Positions 6,011 through 13,174 of a DNA stretch of 15,462 nucleotides are shown here, one piece after another. Positions within the stretch are counted from its first letter, which is position 1; each line of letters begins with the position of its first letter. This DNA is from an uncultured Clostridia bacterium (GTDB lineage Bacteria > Bacillota > Clostridia > Christensenellales > Aristaeellaceae), in the NCBI GenBank assembly GCA_934621485.1, contig CAKTUS010000060.1:1-15462 (forward strand), written 5' to 3'. The position numbers were made by a program, and so were the translations under genes. The notes beneath the pieces were generated by a model that saw only the letters and a list, made by a program, of their open reading frames with translations, was not told the DNA's origin and did not search any database.

Positions 6011-7366
6011 CTACAGAAAAATCGATGCGTCTCCGGCATTGGGGCCCAGCCGGCCATCCTGCCATACGCCCCACTTTTCCAGCCAGCGGGCAAAAGGCTC
6101 GATGGGCTGCAAACGCAGGGTTTCGCGCACAGCGGCCACGTCGTGGTAGCCGGTGGACTGGTAGTTGAGCATGACGTCGTCGCCATGGGGCACACCCATG
6201 AAATAGTTGCAACCAGCGGCAGCCAGCAGCACAGCCAGGTTTTCGTTATCGTACTGGTCGGCGCGCATATGGTTGGTATAGCAGCAGTCGCAGCCCATGG
6301 GCAGGCCGTGCAGCTTGCCCATGAAATGGTCCTCTAACCCGGCGCGAATGAACTGGCGGTTGTCGTACAGGTATTCCGGCCCGATAAAGCCCACCACCGT
6401 ATTGACCAGGAAGGGGGAGAAGTGCCGCGCAAAGCCGTAGCAGCGGGCCTCCATGGTTACCTGATCCCAGCCGTTGTGAGCGTCGGAGGAAAGCTCGCTG
6501 CCCTGACCGGTTTCAAAGTACAGCTGATTGGGGCCGTGAGACGTGCCCTCCCGGGCCATCAGGTCCTTGGCGTCGGCAATCAGCGCATTGCTGATACCAA
6601 AGGCGGCGTTGCCCTTTTCGCTGCCGGCGATGCTTTGGAACATCAGGTCGCAGGGCGCGCCCTTGGCCATGGCTTCCATCTGAGTGGTCACATGAGCCAG
6701 CACGCAGATTTGGGTGGGAATGTCGTATTTTTGCTTTAGCTCCTGAAACCGGCTCAGAATGGCATGGACGCTGGCTGTGGAGGCGTCCACCGGGTTCAAG
6801 CCGATCACTGCGTCGCCTGCGCCGTAGGACAGGCCCTCCAGAACAGAGGCGGTAATGCCCTCCACATCATCGGTGGGATGATTGGGCTGCAAGCGCACCG
6901 ACAGAGTGCCCGGCTTGCCGATGGTGGTGACGCAGGTGGCTTCCACTCGGATTTTGGCGGCGGCATAAATGAGGTCCAAATTGGACATCAGCTTGCACAC
7001 GGCGGCGATGACCTCGCTGGACAGGCCGCGGCGCAGGCGGGTCAGTTCCTCCGGCTGCGCAGCCAGAATACGCTCCCGCAATTCGCCGATGGTCAGCGAT
7101 TGAAGCTCGCGGTAAATGTGCAGATTCAAATCGTCCAGAATCAGGCGGGTGACCTCGTCCTGCTCGTAGGGCACGGCGGGATTTTCGCAAATGTCCTTCA
7201 CCGTCAGCCGACTCAGCACAACGCGGGCGGCCACGCGTTCCTGGGGCGTTTCAGCCGCTACGCCTGCAAGCCGGTCGCCGGATTTCTCGTCGTTGGCTTT
7301 GCCCATCACTTCCCGTACATCCCGGAAGGAATAGGTGTGGCCTCCCAGACAAACGCTTAACTGCAA
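6011..7366 (-). CDS. eutB: Ethanolamine ammonia-lyase large subunit
   Basis: The catalytic TIM-barrel subunit, 451 residues, that binds ethanolamine and adenosylcobalamin. Active-site residues known from the Salmonella enzyme are seen in context: Arg and Gln in RLQPN (about 158 and 160), Asn in IGLNPVD (191), Glu in YFETGQGSELS (285) and Asp in GCDCCYTNH (360). I place the start at a TTG at 7366. AGGAGGTG at 7379-7372 is then eight bases upstream, and the protein begins MQLSVCLGGHTYSFRDV, in register with other EutB proteins. The in-frame GTG nine bases earlier overlaps that ribosome binding site and is unlikely. The binding site itself overlaps the eutA stop codon, so the two genes are tightly coupled. 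Confidence 0.96.
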   Translation of the reverse strand: MQLSVCLGGHTYSFRDVREVMGKANDEKSGDRLAGVAAETPQERVAARVVLSRLTVKDICENPAVPYEQDEVTRLILDDLNLHIYRELQSLTIGELRERILAAQPEELTRLRRGLSSEVIAAVCKLMSNLDLIYAAAKIRVEATCVTTIGKPGTLSVRLQPNHPTDDVEGITASVLEGLSYGAGDAVIGLNPVDASTASVHAILSRFQELKQKYDIPTQICVLAHVTTQMEAMAKGAPCDLMFQSIAGSEKGNAAFGISNALIADAKDLMAREGTSHGPNQLYFETGQGSELSSDAHNGWDQVTMEARCYGFARHFSPFLVNTVVGFIGPEYLYDNRQFIRAGLEDHFMGKLHGLPMGCDCCYTNHMRADQYDNENLAVLLAAAGCNYFMGVPHGDDVMLNYQSTGYHDVAAVRETLRLQPIEPFARWLEKWGVWQDGRLGPNAGDASIFL

Positions 7367-7378
7367 AGCGTTCACCTC

Positions 7379-8788
7379 CTATTTTTCTTCGGCAAAAGCA
7401 AAGGTTTTCACAATCACAGGAATCACCCGTCCGTTCGACAGCGGCGCGCCGATGTCCAGCGTGTCGCCGTAGGCAAGGGAGATGCCGTCGATGCACAAAA
7501 ACGGCGTGCCCTCAGGCCACTGGCGGCTGAGCGCCTGCCCAAGCGCCTTGGCCATATCCTGACGCAAAATGACCACCTTGGGAGAAAAGGGCTCCATGGC
7601 CCGGGCCAGCCGCTGGGCGGCGGCCTCAAGCATCGCGTAGGAGGGCGATTGAATCCCGTCCATATAAATGGCGCACTCGCCGTCAAAGATGCGGTACTGC
7701 TCTTTGACAGCGTCCTCCAGGGAGGCCAAATCCGCTTCGCAGGTCAGGCGTACCTTGCCTGCGGGCAGCGATGGCATGGGAAACTGCATGCCCTGGTAGG
7801 TAATGGTACTGCCCGAAACGGAAACGCTGTATGCGCCCGCCCCGATGACGGTGGCATGACTGGTTTCTTTAGGCCGTTCCACCCGGCCCTGCGTGAAAAA
7901 CAAAGATTGATGGACGGCCTGTCCCAGCCGGCTGCCCAGGTCATGAAAGAGCATGGGGTGCTGTTCGCACCCATAAACGCAGTCCGCAACGCCGCCGGAA
8001 AAGGTGAACAGCGCCGGGGCAATGTCCCGGGGCAATGCGTGCTCCACCGTGAGCGCGTCATGAAGGGGCGTGCGGGGGCGGAAACCCGCCGCTTCTTCCA
8101 GAATGTCGGCCATGCGGCGGCATAGGGCGGCCTGCTGCTGGAAAGGCAGCCGCTGGCCAACGGCCAGCGACAGGCCAATATCTGCCGCTATGCGCTCCAT
8201 CTGCCCTGTGAAGGAGAGAACCGTTTCGTTGTCCTCTTCAAAGCACAGCAAACGTCCGCCAATGTCCAGACAGCCGTCCGCGATCGGATCGCCCCGGTCA
8301 AACAACGCCATATTGGTGGTACCGCCGCCGATGTCCAGATTCAGCACCGTTTTTCCCGTGGCGCGGGATAATTCCGCCGCGCCGCTGCCGCGCCCGGCCA
8401 AAATGCTTTCCAGCGCAGGACCGGCGGTGGCCACCACAAAGTCGCCCGCCAGCCGGGACAGCGCCTGCGTTACCGCCCGGGCGTTTTGCTTGCGGGCTGT
8501 TTCGCCGGTAATGATGACCGCGCCCAGCTGGATGTTTTTGGGCACGATGCCCGCCTCCGCGTAATCTGCGGAAATCATTCGTTCCAGCTCCTGCGTATCA
8601 ATGGTATCAGCGCTCAAAAGGGGCGTTAGCCGCACAGGCGCACGGTAAAGCACCCGCTTATCGGTAATCTGGATACGGGGTACGGAAAACGAGGAGGCCA
8701 GGTTGCTGAGCGTCAACGTGCTAAACACGCACTGCGTGGTAGAGGTGCCAATGTCAATACCCACGCTGAGCAGCCGTTCCTCGCGCAC
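7379..8788 (-). CDS. eutA: Ethanolamine ammonia-lyase reactivating factor
   Basis: An ASKHA-fold ATPase, 469 residues, that restores inactivated EutBC by exchanging damaged cobalamin. Signatures are LLSVGIDIGTSTTQ at the N-terminus, AVIITGETARKQNARAV near 105-121, DFVVATAGPALESILAGRGSGA near 131-152, and the nucleotide-binding VLNLDIGGGTTNMALFD near 163-179. The start is set at GTG 8788. GGAGG at 8801-8797 lies eight bases upstream, and the product then begins VREERLLSVGIDIG, in register with known EutA proteins. The ATG at 8803 has no ribosome binding site and actually contains the GGAGG. As the first gene of the operon, it is preceded by a promoter at 8843-8871. Confidence 0.93.
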   Translation of the reverse strand: MREERLLSVGIDIGTSTTQCVFSTLTLSNLASSFSVPRIQITDKRVLYRAPVRLTPLLSADTIDTQELERMISADYAEAGIVPKNIQLGAVIITGETARKQNARAVTQALSRLAGDFVVATAGPALESILAGRGSGAAELSRATGKTVLNLDIGGGTTNMALFDRGDPIADGCLDIGGRLLCFEEDNETVLSFTGQMERIAADIGLSLAVGQRLPFQQQAALCRRMADILEEAAGFRPRTPLHDALTVEHALPRDIAPALFTFSGGVADCVYGCEQHPMLFHDLGSRLGQAVHQSLFFTQGRVERPKETSHATVIGAGAYSVSVSGSTITYQGMQFPMPSLPAGKVRLTCEADLASLEDAVKEQYRIFDGECAIYMDGIQSPSYAMLEAAAQRLARAMEPFSPKVVILRQDMAKALGQALSRQWPEGTPFLCIDGISLAYGDTLDIGAPLSNGRVIPVIVKTFAFAEEK

Positions 8789-8842
8789 GGAAAATTCCTC
8801 CATCCAGTTTACTGTAACGATTCTTTCCAGTACTCCTTATCT

Positions 8843-8871
8843 ATTGTAGCTTTCATAGACGGCAATGTCAA
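8843..8871 (-). promoter_or_regulatory. Promoter of the eut operon
   Basis: On the minus strand a perfect -35 box TTGACA (8871-8866) is followed by a 17-bp spacer and the -10 box TACAAT (8848-8843). The transcript would start near 8836, giving a leader of about 50 bases before the eutA GTG. That is too short for a cobalamin riboswitch or a paired-hairpin ANTAR antitermination element, and neither is seen. Confidence 0.85.
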
Positions 8872-9428
8872 CCGGCGTTTGGCCGAAAAATGCGGAAAAA
8901 GGCCGGAGATAGGAGAAATCAAGACCGCTTTATTCTTTATCGAGCGTTTGAGCCCGGAACGTCAAAAAAATCGCCGGACGGCAAAGGACATAAGAAAAGC
9001 CTTGCACCGCAAGGCTCCGACGTACACGCCGCCGTTTGCCGGCAAAGCCGGATGGCTGACGGGCATAGGAGAGTCAGCGTACACGCGCTCTGAAGGTCTG
9101 CCTTTTATGCCACTTGCCCTGCCACTGCTAAAAGCAGTGGAATCCTTCTGTATGCAGTGCTGCGCAGGATTGTTATCTACGTATCTGAACAGGGTTTGAC
9201 GAATAAAACTCATAGCTTTAGCTTTTCTGACCAACCGCTCGAAACGGGGGCATTTTGAACAAAAACCGGAGTGCGCGTCCCCCGATACCATCCGGATTAT
9301 TTCGACAGTCCGGACTCTTTTTCAAATTTTCTTTGGGCGCAAAACCTTTGGCACACGCCAACCGTCTAGCAAGGGGAAAACGATTGACAAAAGAACGGTC
9401 CCGTACCGGCGTGGAAAGGAACAAACCC
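8872..9428. repeat. Structured non-coding spacer with repeat copies
   Basis: No gene is supported here; one open frame of about 100 codons runs through the repeats without a ribosome binding site. The spacer holds an inverted copy of the T-run/GAC motif (minus strand, 8970-8961), copy 3 of the 26-nt hairpin element (8980-9016), and hairpins at 9055-9078 (GCTGAC/GTCAGC) and 9122-9140 (CCACTGCT, aaa, AGCAGTGG). It also holds a partial TTTGAC...CTCAT...gcttttctg unit at 9195-9230 resembling 202-239. Bases 9240-9410 show nothing further that I can name. Confidence 0.55.
8971..9016 (+). repeat. Dispersed hairpin repeat, copy 3
   Basis: Bases 8980-9005 match copy 1 (21-46) at 23 of 26 positions. 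The element ends in a perfect 8-bp hairpin, AGCCTTGC (8998-9005), loop ACC, GCAAGGCT (9009-9016). The 5' flank cgccggac matches the flank of copy 2. Confidence 0.7.
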
Positions 9429-10448
9429 ATGATGAAGAAACGAAAAAAAACGGCGCTGTATCTGTGCCTGCTGGCGTTGGTACTGCTGCCTTTTTTCTCT
9501 CTGGCAGAGGAAATTGTGCTCACCTTTGGGGGCGATTGCGTGCTGGGCACACGGCAGCGTTGGAAAAAGAAATCAAACACCTTTGACGCCCTTGTTCAGG
9601 AAAAAGGCATGGACTGGTGCTTCGCACAAATTCGCCAGCCCTTTGAAACCGATGATTTTTCAACCGTCAACCTGGAGGTGGTGCTGCAAAAGAGCAGCAA
9701 GGGGCATGAGCGCGCCAAACGCTACACCTTTCGGGGCGAGCCTTCTTATACGCAAATGCTGACCGGCGCTTCCATCGAGCATGTGAACGTAGCCAATAAC
9801 CACTACATCGATTTTGGCCGCACCGGACGGGCCAGCACCATTCAGGCCCTGGAGGAGGCTGGTGTTTACTACAGCGGCTATACATACCGATACATTTATG
9901 AGAAAAACGGGCACAAAATCGGCTTTGCAGGCTGCCGGGAAACAGTGTGGCGGCAAAAACCCTCCGAAATGCTGGAGGACTTGCAGTATCTGAAGGAGGC
10001 AGGCTGCGATGTGATTGTCTACGCCTGTCATTGGGGCAAGGAATACAGTCCCACCCACAACAAGCGCCAGGAGGAAATGGCGGATGCGGCCATCGCTGCC
10101 GGGGCAGACCTTCTCATTGGCACCCATCCCCATGTGGTGCAGGGCATTGAGCAGCGTGGAAAGGGTGTGGTGGTGTACAGCTTGGGAAACCTGGTGTTTG
10201 GCGGCACGCATGAGATGAAAACCTTTGACGGCCTGGTGGTGCAGGCGGCGCTGCGCTTTACCGGCGACCGCTATGAGGGGGTGGAGCTTCGCCTGCTGCC
10301 CGTGCTTACCTCCAGCGCAATTCCAAACAACAATTTTCAGCCGGCGTTTGCTACGGGATGGGATGAAACCCGCATTTTACAAGCCGTTCAGAAAGACAGC
10401 GACATGCCCATTGAAAAAATCATGTGGTTTCCGGCGGCGCAGCCGTAA
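9429..10448 (+). CDS. Exported CapA-family metallophosphatase-like protein
   Basis: A 339-residue protein of the CapA (poly-gamma-glutamate/capsule synthesis) family, which has a calcineurin-like metallophosphatase fold. The N-terminus is a clear signal or anchor: KKRKK, a hydrophobic stretch at about 8-25, then Ala-Glu-Glu. Family blocks follow: LTFGGDCVLG at 31-40, NLEVVL at 81-86, HVNVANNHYIDFG at 118-130, YACHWGKEY at 198-206, LLIGTHPHVVQGIE at 228-241, and VYSLGNLVFG at 249-258. Likely metal ligands are D36, N124, H201, H233 and H235. ATG 9429 is chosen over the longer open frame because AAGGA lies eight bases before it and the signal peptide then starts the protein. No capBC genes are adjacent, so a capsule role is not shown and the substrate is unknown. 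Confidence 0.88.
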   Translation: MMKKRKKTALYLCLLALVLLPFFSLAEEIVLTFGGDCVLGTRQRWKKKSNTFDALVQEKGMDWCFAQIRQPFETDDFSTVNLEVVLQKSSKGHERAKRYTFRGEPSYTQMLTGASIEHVNVANNHYIDFGRTGRASTIQALEEAGVYYSGYTYRYIYEKNGHKIGFAGCRETVWRQKPSEMLEDLQYLKEAGCDVIVYACHWGKEYSPTHNKRQEEMADAAIAAGADLLIGTHPHVVQGIEQRGKGVVVYSLGNLVFGGTHEMKTFDGLVVQAALRFTGDRYEGVELRLLPVLTSSAIPNNNFQPAFATGWDETRILQAVQKDSDMPIEKIMWFPAAQP

Positions 10449-10455
10449 CGCAAAG

Positions 10456-10510
10456 CCCGCCTGCGTTTCCCGTTTATCGGAGAAACGGGCGGGCGAGAGA
10501 CTGTTTTTTG
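10456..10510 (+). terminator. Terminator candidate after the CapA-family gene
   Basis: A long hairpin pairs GCCCGCC (10456-10462) with GGCGGGC (10489-10495), and inside it GTTTC (10466-10470) with GAAAC (10483-10487). Six T residues follow at 10505-10510, nine bases beyond the stem. The gap before the U-tract is larger than usual. The position, seven bases after the stop codon, supports the call. Confidence 0.6.
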
Positions 10511-10655
10511 ATAAAAACCCAAATGCTTTGCTCAGCCAGGCGCGCTTGTTTGGTTTCATCAGGCGACTGAAAGCCGGCGAAAAAAAGCTTTGAACCGCCG
10601 GCGGGCGGCGTGCGCGGCTCCGCAGGCCTGCTGGCGCTGCGTTTTTGGGTCAGGC

Positions 10656-11228
10656 TTATCCCTTTACGTGAAAGTATTTTTGCAGGCTCCGAAGCAGCTC
10701 CTTGCCGGAACTGGCGATGAGGGCGATGAGCAGCACGACGGACACGCTTTCCAGCGTAATAACGGACCAGCTGGACCGCTGGGCGGCCAGAAAACCGGCT
10801 GCATACAGCAGGCATACAATGCACAGCAAAAGCAAAGGCGTCACGTTTTGCCGCTGGCGGGCAAAATCGGAAAAATACAGGATGGCCGCTACCATCAATC
10901 CGCCGGCGGCCACTACCGGCACCACCAGCAGCGCCCAGCCGGGAGCCAGCAGCCAGTCGATGAGAAACAGCAGAATACAACACTGCACAATCAGGCGTAT
11001 GCTCTGGTTGGTACGGTTGTAATCCACCATGGTGGGAGAGAACAAATCGCTCCAGGCCATCCACATGGTCCAAAGCACCACCACGCTCCAGGATTTGCCG
11101 CCTGTGCACAGGTTGATCAGCGGGCAGCATAACGCCGCCGCCAGGAAGGGCCAGCGGCACCAGCGGATAACCCCCAAACGCCGGGAGGCTCGCCGCGAGG
11201 GCTTGGGGTAATTTGGCTCAAGCTTCAT
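10656..11228 (-). CDS. Polytopic membrane protein coupled to the acyltransferase gene
   Basis: A 190-residue integral membrane protein with about six hydrophobic helices, near residues 23-41, 46-63, 76-94, 97-118, 130-149 and 155-173. The N-terminus is basic (KPSRRASRRLG). Its ATG at 11228 overlaps the end of the upstream acyltransferase gene by 11 bases. AAAGGAAG lies eight bases before it, inside the upstream gene, so the two are translationally coupled. I recall that clostridial genes annotated as alcohol acetyltransferase often sit beside a DUF6320 membrane protein. This may be such a protein, but a zinc-ribbon N-terminus is not present and I could not check the family. The function is unknown; a membrane partner or anchor for the acyltransferase is plausible. 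Confidence 0.8.
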   Translation of the reverse strand: MKLEPNYPKPSRRASRRLGVIRWCRWPFLAAALCCPLINLCTGGKSWSVVVLWTMWMAWSDLFSPTMVDYNRTNQSIRLIVQCCILLFLIDWLLAPGWALLVVPVVAAGGLMVAAILYFSDFARQRQNVTPLLLLCIVCLLYAAGFLAAQRSSWSVITLESVSVVLLIALIASSGKELLRSLQKYFHVKG

Positions 11229-12708
11229 ACAGCATGCTTCCTTTCACTTGCGGTATGATACCGTCCGCGCAAAGCAGGCGGTACATGGCGTCCTCAAAGG
11301 AGGGATCCTCCGTGTGCTTGGAAACGCTCAGCATGGTAACGCCGTTCAGCGTTACCATGCCGCAGCCCGCCCGGTTGGAAAAGGAGGTACCCAGCACAAA
11401 ATCCATGCCTTCCAGCTCGCCGGCCAGCTCCGGCGGCATATGCACGACCCCCAGGTTGGACAGGGTGTTGCTGAAGATGCGGTCGCCCAGAAAGCCGTAG
11501 AAAAAACGGGTGACAGGCGCCTTGATAAACAGCGGAATGTAGCGCACCGAGCTGACCAGCCGGGTGGAAGAGTGAATCATCTCCATCATGGGCTCCAGCG
11601 CCGCTTTTTCTTTCAACTGGCGGGAAACTTCCGCAATCAGCTGCGGACCGGGCTCCACCTGGGCCGCGGGCAGACGGATTCCGCAATACATGGAAAAATT
11701 GCGCAGTGTGGGAGATGAAAAATACTTGCGCATGTCCACCGGCACCTGAATACTCAAGTCGCCGTTGGTTTCATCGGTGGCGCGGCGGCAGGCCAGCAGC
11801 ATCAGCGACAGAATGTAGGCCGTTACTGTGGCTCCACGGGCCCGGGCCGCCTGGTGCAGCTGGTCCGCGTCCATTTGAAACTGCACGATTTGGCAGGGGC
11901 GGGCATAGGCCAACCGGCCGCCCAGTTGCAGGGCCGCCCGGTCGGTAAGCCCGGAGGATTTGCCCTCACGGTCCGCCAGCAAAAAGGCGTTTTCCGTTTC
12001 CCGAACGCCGGGAGCCTGATGTACGTCTAAAACACCCTCCGAGGGCGCATAGTCTACGCCGCACAGGCGCAGGTACTCCGCCGTCAGGGTTTTCAAAAAC
12101 ACCAGGCCGCCTGCCGCATCCGTTAAAATATGGAACATCTCCAGGCTGATGCGGTTGCGGTAATACAGCAGTCGGAAACTTTGGGAACCGCTGTCGGCAA
12201 TGCGAAGCGGCCGTACCGGCGGCTCGTTTTCCGCCTCCACGGAATAACGCCGTTTGGTAGCGTCCAGATAGTGCCAGAAAAAGCCCTTTTTCACTGTGGT
12301 GGCAAAGCCGGGAAACCGCTGAATGGTGAAGTTCAGCGCCATTTGTAATAACGGGGCTGCAACAGGGGTTTTCAGGTACATGGACAGGCGAAAAACCGCC
12401 ATTTGGCCATGCTTCATGGACAGGGGATACACCTTGGCCGCATCGTCCAGAGAATACCACAGAACGGCCGGACGAATATAAAAGCCGCCCAGGTTTTCCG
12501 GGGCCAGCCTTTTGAGCGCCTCTTCCAGGGGCACGCCGTTTTCCTGATACCACAGCAGCGCGTTTTCGCAGTCTGCGCACAAGAGCTGCCGTTCCCTGCG
12601 GGGCAGGGCAATGCGTCCGTTCCACTGGGCAAAATGATCGTCCAGCAGGTTTTGTCCCTTTTCCGGCAGGCTTTGCCGCCAAAGCTCAAAAGCCGATTCT
12701 TTGGTCAT
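11218..12708 (-). CDS. HxxxDxxG acyltransferase (alcohol acetyltransferase/condensation-like)
   Basis: A 496-residue cytosolic protein of the CoA-dependent acyltransferase superfamily, which includes alcohol acetyltransferases, wax-ester synthases and NRPS condensation domains. The catalytic motif is HILTDAAG at 193-200 (H193, D197, G200). Upstream segments such as DDAAKVYPLSMKHGQMAVFRLSMYL near 88-112 and RFPGFATTVKKGFFWHYLDA near 131-150 are of the type seen in clostridial proteins annotated as alcohol acetyltransferase. It stands alone, with no carrier protein or NRPS module nearby, so a free alcohol or lipid acceptor is more likely than peptide synthesis. The start is ATG 12708; the nearest purine-rich site (AGGGA) is about 12 bases upstream and weak. 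A strong promoter lies at 12740-12768. The substrate is unknown. Confidence 0.82.
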   Translation of the reverse strand: MTKESAFELWRQSLPEKGQNLLDDHFAQWNGRIALPRRERQLLCADCENALLWYQENGVPLEEALKRLAPENLGGFYIRPAVLWYSLDDAAKVYPLSMKHGQMAVFRLSMYLKTPVAAPLLQMALNFTIQRFPGFATTVKKGFFWHYLDATKRRYSVEAENEPPVRPLRIADSGSQSFRLLYYRNRISLEMFHILTDAAGGLVFLKTLTAEYLRLCGVDYAPSEGVLDVHQAPGVRETENAFLLADREGKSSGLTDRAALQLGGRLAYARPCQIVQFQMDADQLHQAARARGATVTAYILSLMLLACRRATDETNGDLSIQVPVDMRKYFSSPTLRNFSMYCGIRLPAAQVEPGPQLIAEVSRQLKEKAALEPMMEMIHSSTRLVSSVRYIPLFIKAPVTRFFYGFLGDRIFSNTLSNLGVVHMPPELAGELEGMDFVLGTSFSNRAGCGMVTLNGVTMLSVSKHTEDPSFEDAMYRLLCADGIIPQVKGSMLYEA

Positions 12709-12739
12709 AAACCCACATCCCTATGAATGGAATCGGTTC

Positions 12740-12768
12740 AGTATAGTCTTTTGCACATAACCTGTCAA
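12740..12768 (-). promoter_or_regulatory. Promoter of the acyltransferase/membrane protein pair
   Basis: On the minus strand a perfect TTGACA (12768-12763), a 17-bp spacer and TATACT (12745-12740). The start point would be near 12733, about 25 bases before the ATG. It is divergent from the asnB promoter, with about 50 bp between the two -35 boxes. Confidence 0.85.
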
Positions 12769-12818
12769 ATATGGATGGCGGCGCAACTGTTTTTTTGCTG
12801 TATTCATCCCACAAAGGC

Positions 12819-12847
12819 TTGACAGGCGGCCCGGCTTTTTGTATACT
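12819..12847 (+). promoter_or_regulatory. Promoter of asnB
   Basis: A perfect -35 TTGACA (12819-12824), a 17-bp spacer and TATACT (12842-12847). Transcription would begin near 12854, leaving a leader of about 345 bases before the asnB start codon. Confidence 0.88.
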
Positions 12848-12856
12848 CCCATCCAT

Positions 12857-12908
12857 GGCGAGGGTGCCAGACGGACGAAAGTCCTCCTGTTTCCCTTGCC
12901 TGTTTTTT
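12857..12908 (+). terminator. Terminator-like hairpin at the very start of the asnB leader
   Basis: GGCGAGGG (12857-12864) pairs with CCCTTGCC (12893-12900), with one G-U pair. Inside, CAG (12868-12870) pairs with CTG (12887-12889), and GGAC with GTCC around a GAAA loop (12873-12884). TG and then six T residues (12903-12908) follow. This is a good intrinsic terminator shape, placed only a few bases after the predicted start point and before the T-box. Its role is unclear: early attenuation or release of a short RNA of about 55 bases are both possible. Confidence 0.6.
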
Positions 12909-12920
12909 AATTTCATAGTT

Positions 12921-13174
12921 CATCGCGTTGAGGAAGCAAAGTACCCCGAAGCCCGTGCCCACAGAGAGCGGACAACGCTGAGACGTTCGCGGACGGTTCG
13001 GGGGAAAGAACCCTTCCGAGTCCGAACGGAACGCCCCTTACGGAGGGGCCAGTAGGAGAGGCGGATTGGCCGCACGTTACAGCGGCCGGAGCTTGTTAGA
13101 GCTCGCATGAAGAAGCAAATCAGGTGGCACCACGGAGAGCGGCCTTCGTCCTGAAAAATCAGGAAGAGAGCCGC
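12921..13174 (+). ncRNA. T-box leader, asparagine specific
   Basis: A tRNA-sensing leader. Stem I is visible: GCGTT (12925-12929) with AACGC (13030-13034), GGAAG (12932-12936) with CTTCC (13013-13017), and CCCCGAA (12944-12950) with TTCGGGG (12997-13003). Between the last two helices lies the specifier loop, with AGTA at 12940-12943 opposite gaaagAAC, giving an AAC (Asn) specifier at 13009-13011. AGAGAG is at 12963-12968. A later stem pairs GGCCGC (13068-13073) with GCGGCC (13082-13087). The T-box sequence AGGTGGCACCACGG is at 13122-13135. Its TGGC would pair with a tRNA end GCCA, which fits the G73 discriminator of tRNA-Asn. CAGG (13121-13124) can pair with CCTG (13150-13153) as antiterminator. 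The competing hairpin at 13139-13174 uses the same CCTG. Confidence 0.92.
13139..13174 (+). terminator. T-box expression-platform hairpin lacking a U-tract
   Basis: A 15-position stem with two mismatches and an AAAAAT loop runs from GCGGC (13139-13143) to GCCGC (13170-13174). The inner CCTG (13150-13153) pairs with CAGG (13160-13163) and so excludes the antiterminator pairing. The sequence after the stem is gatttgaattc rather than a run of T, which is unusual for a terminator. The asnB ribosome binding site GGAGG follows at 13186-13190 and is not inside the stem. Confidence 0.55.

Noticed and set aside
8789..8842. Cobalamin riboswitch or ANTAR hairpin pair in the eut leader
   Set aside because: The leader from the predicted start is about 50 bases and shows no B12-box or paired hairpins.
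8879..9199. Open frame of about 106 codons in the eutA/CapA spacer
   Set aside because: It runs through the repeat hairpins, has no ribosome binding site and reads as low-complexity basic sequence.
9384..9412. Promoter for the CapA-family gene from the TTGACA at 9384-9389
   Set aside because: The sequence 16-18 bases downstream (around ccggcg) does not resemble a -10 box.
9255..9428. N-terminal extension of the CapA-family protein
   Set aside because: A ribosome binding site and a signal peptide fix the start at 9429; the extension would bury the signal peptide.
12855..13055. Leader peptide or short gene in the asnB leader starting at the ATG at 12855
   Set aside because: It would start almost at the transcript end without a ribosome binding site, and the sequence is fully explained by the hairpin and T-box folds.
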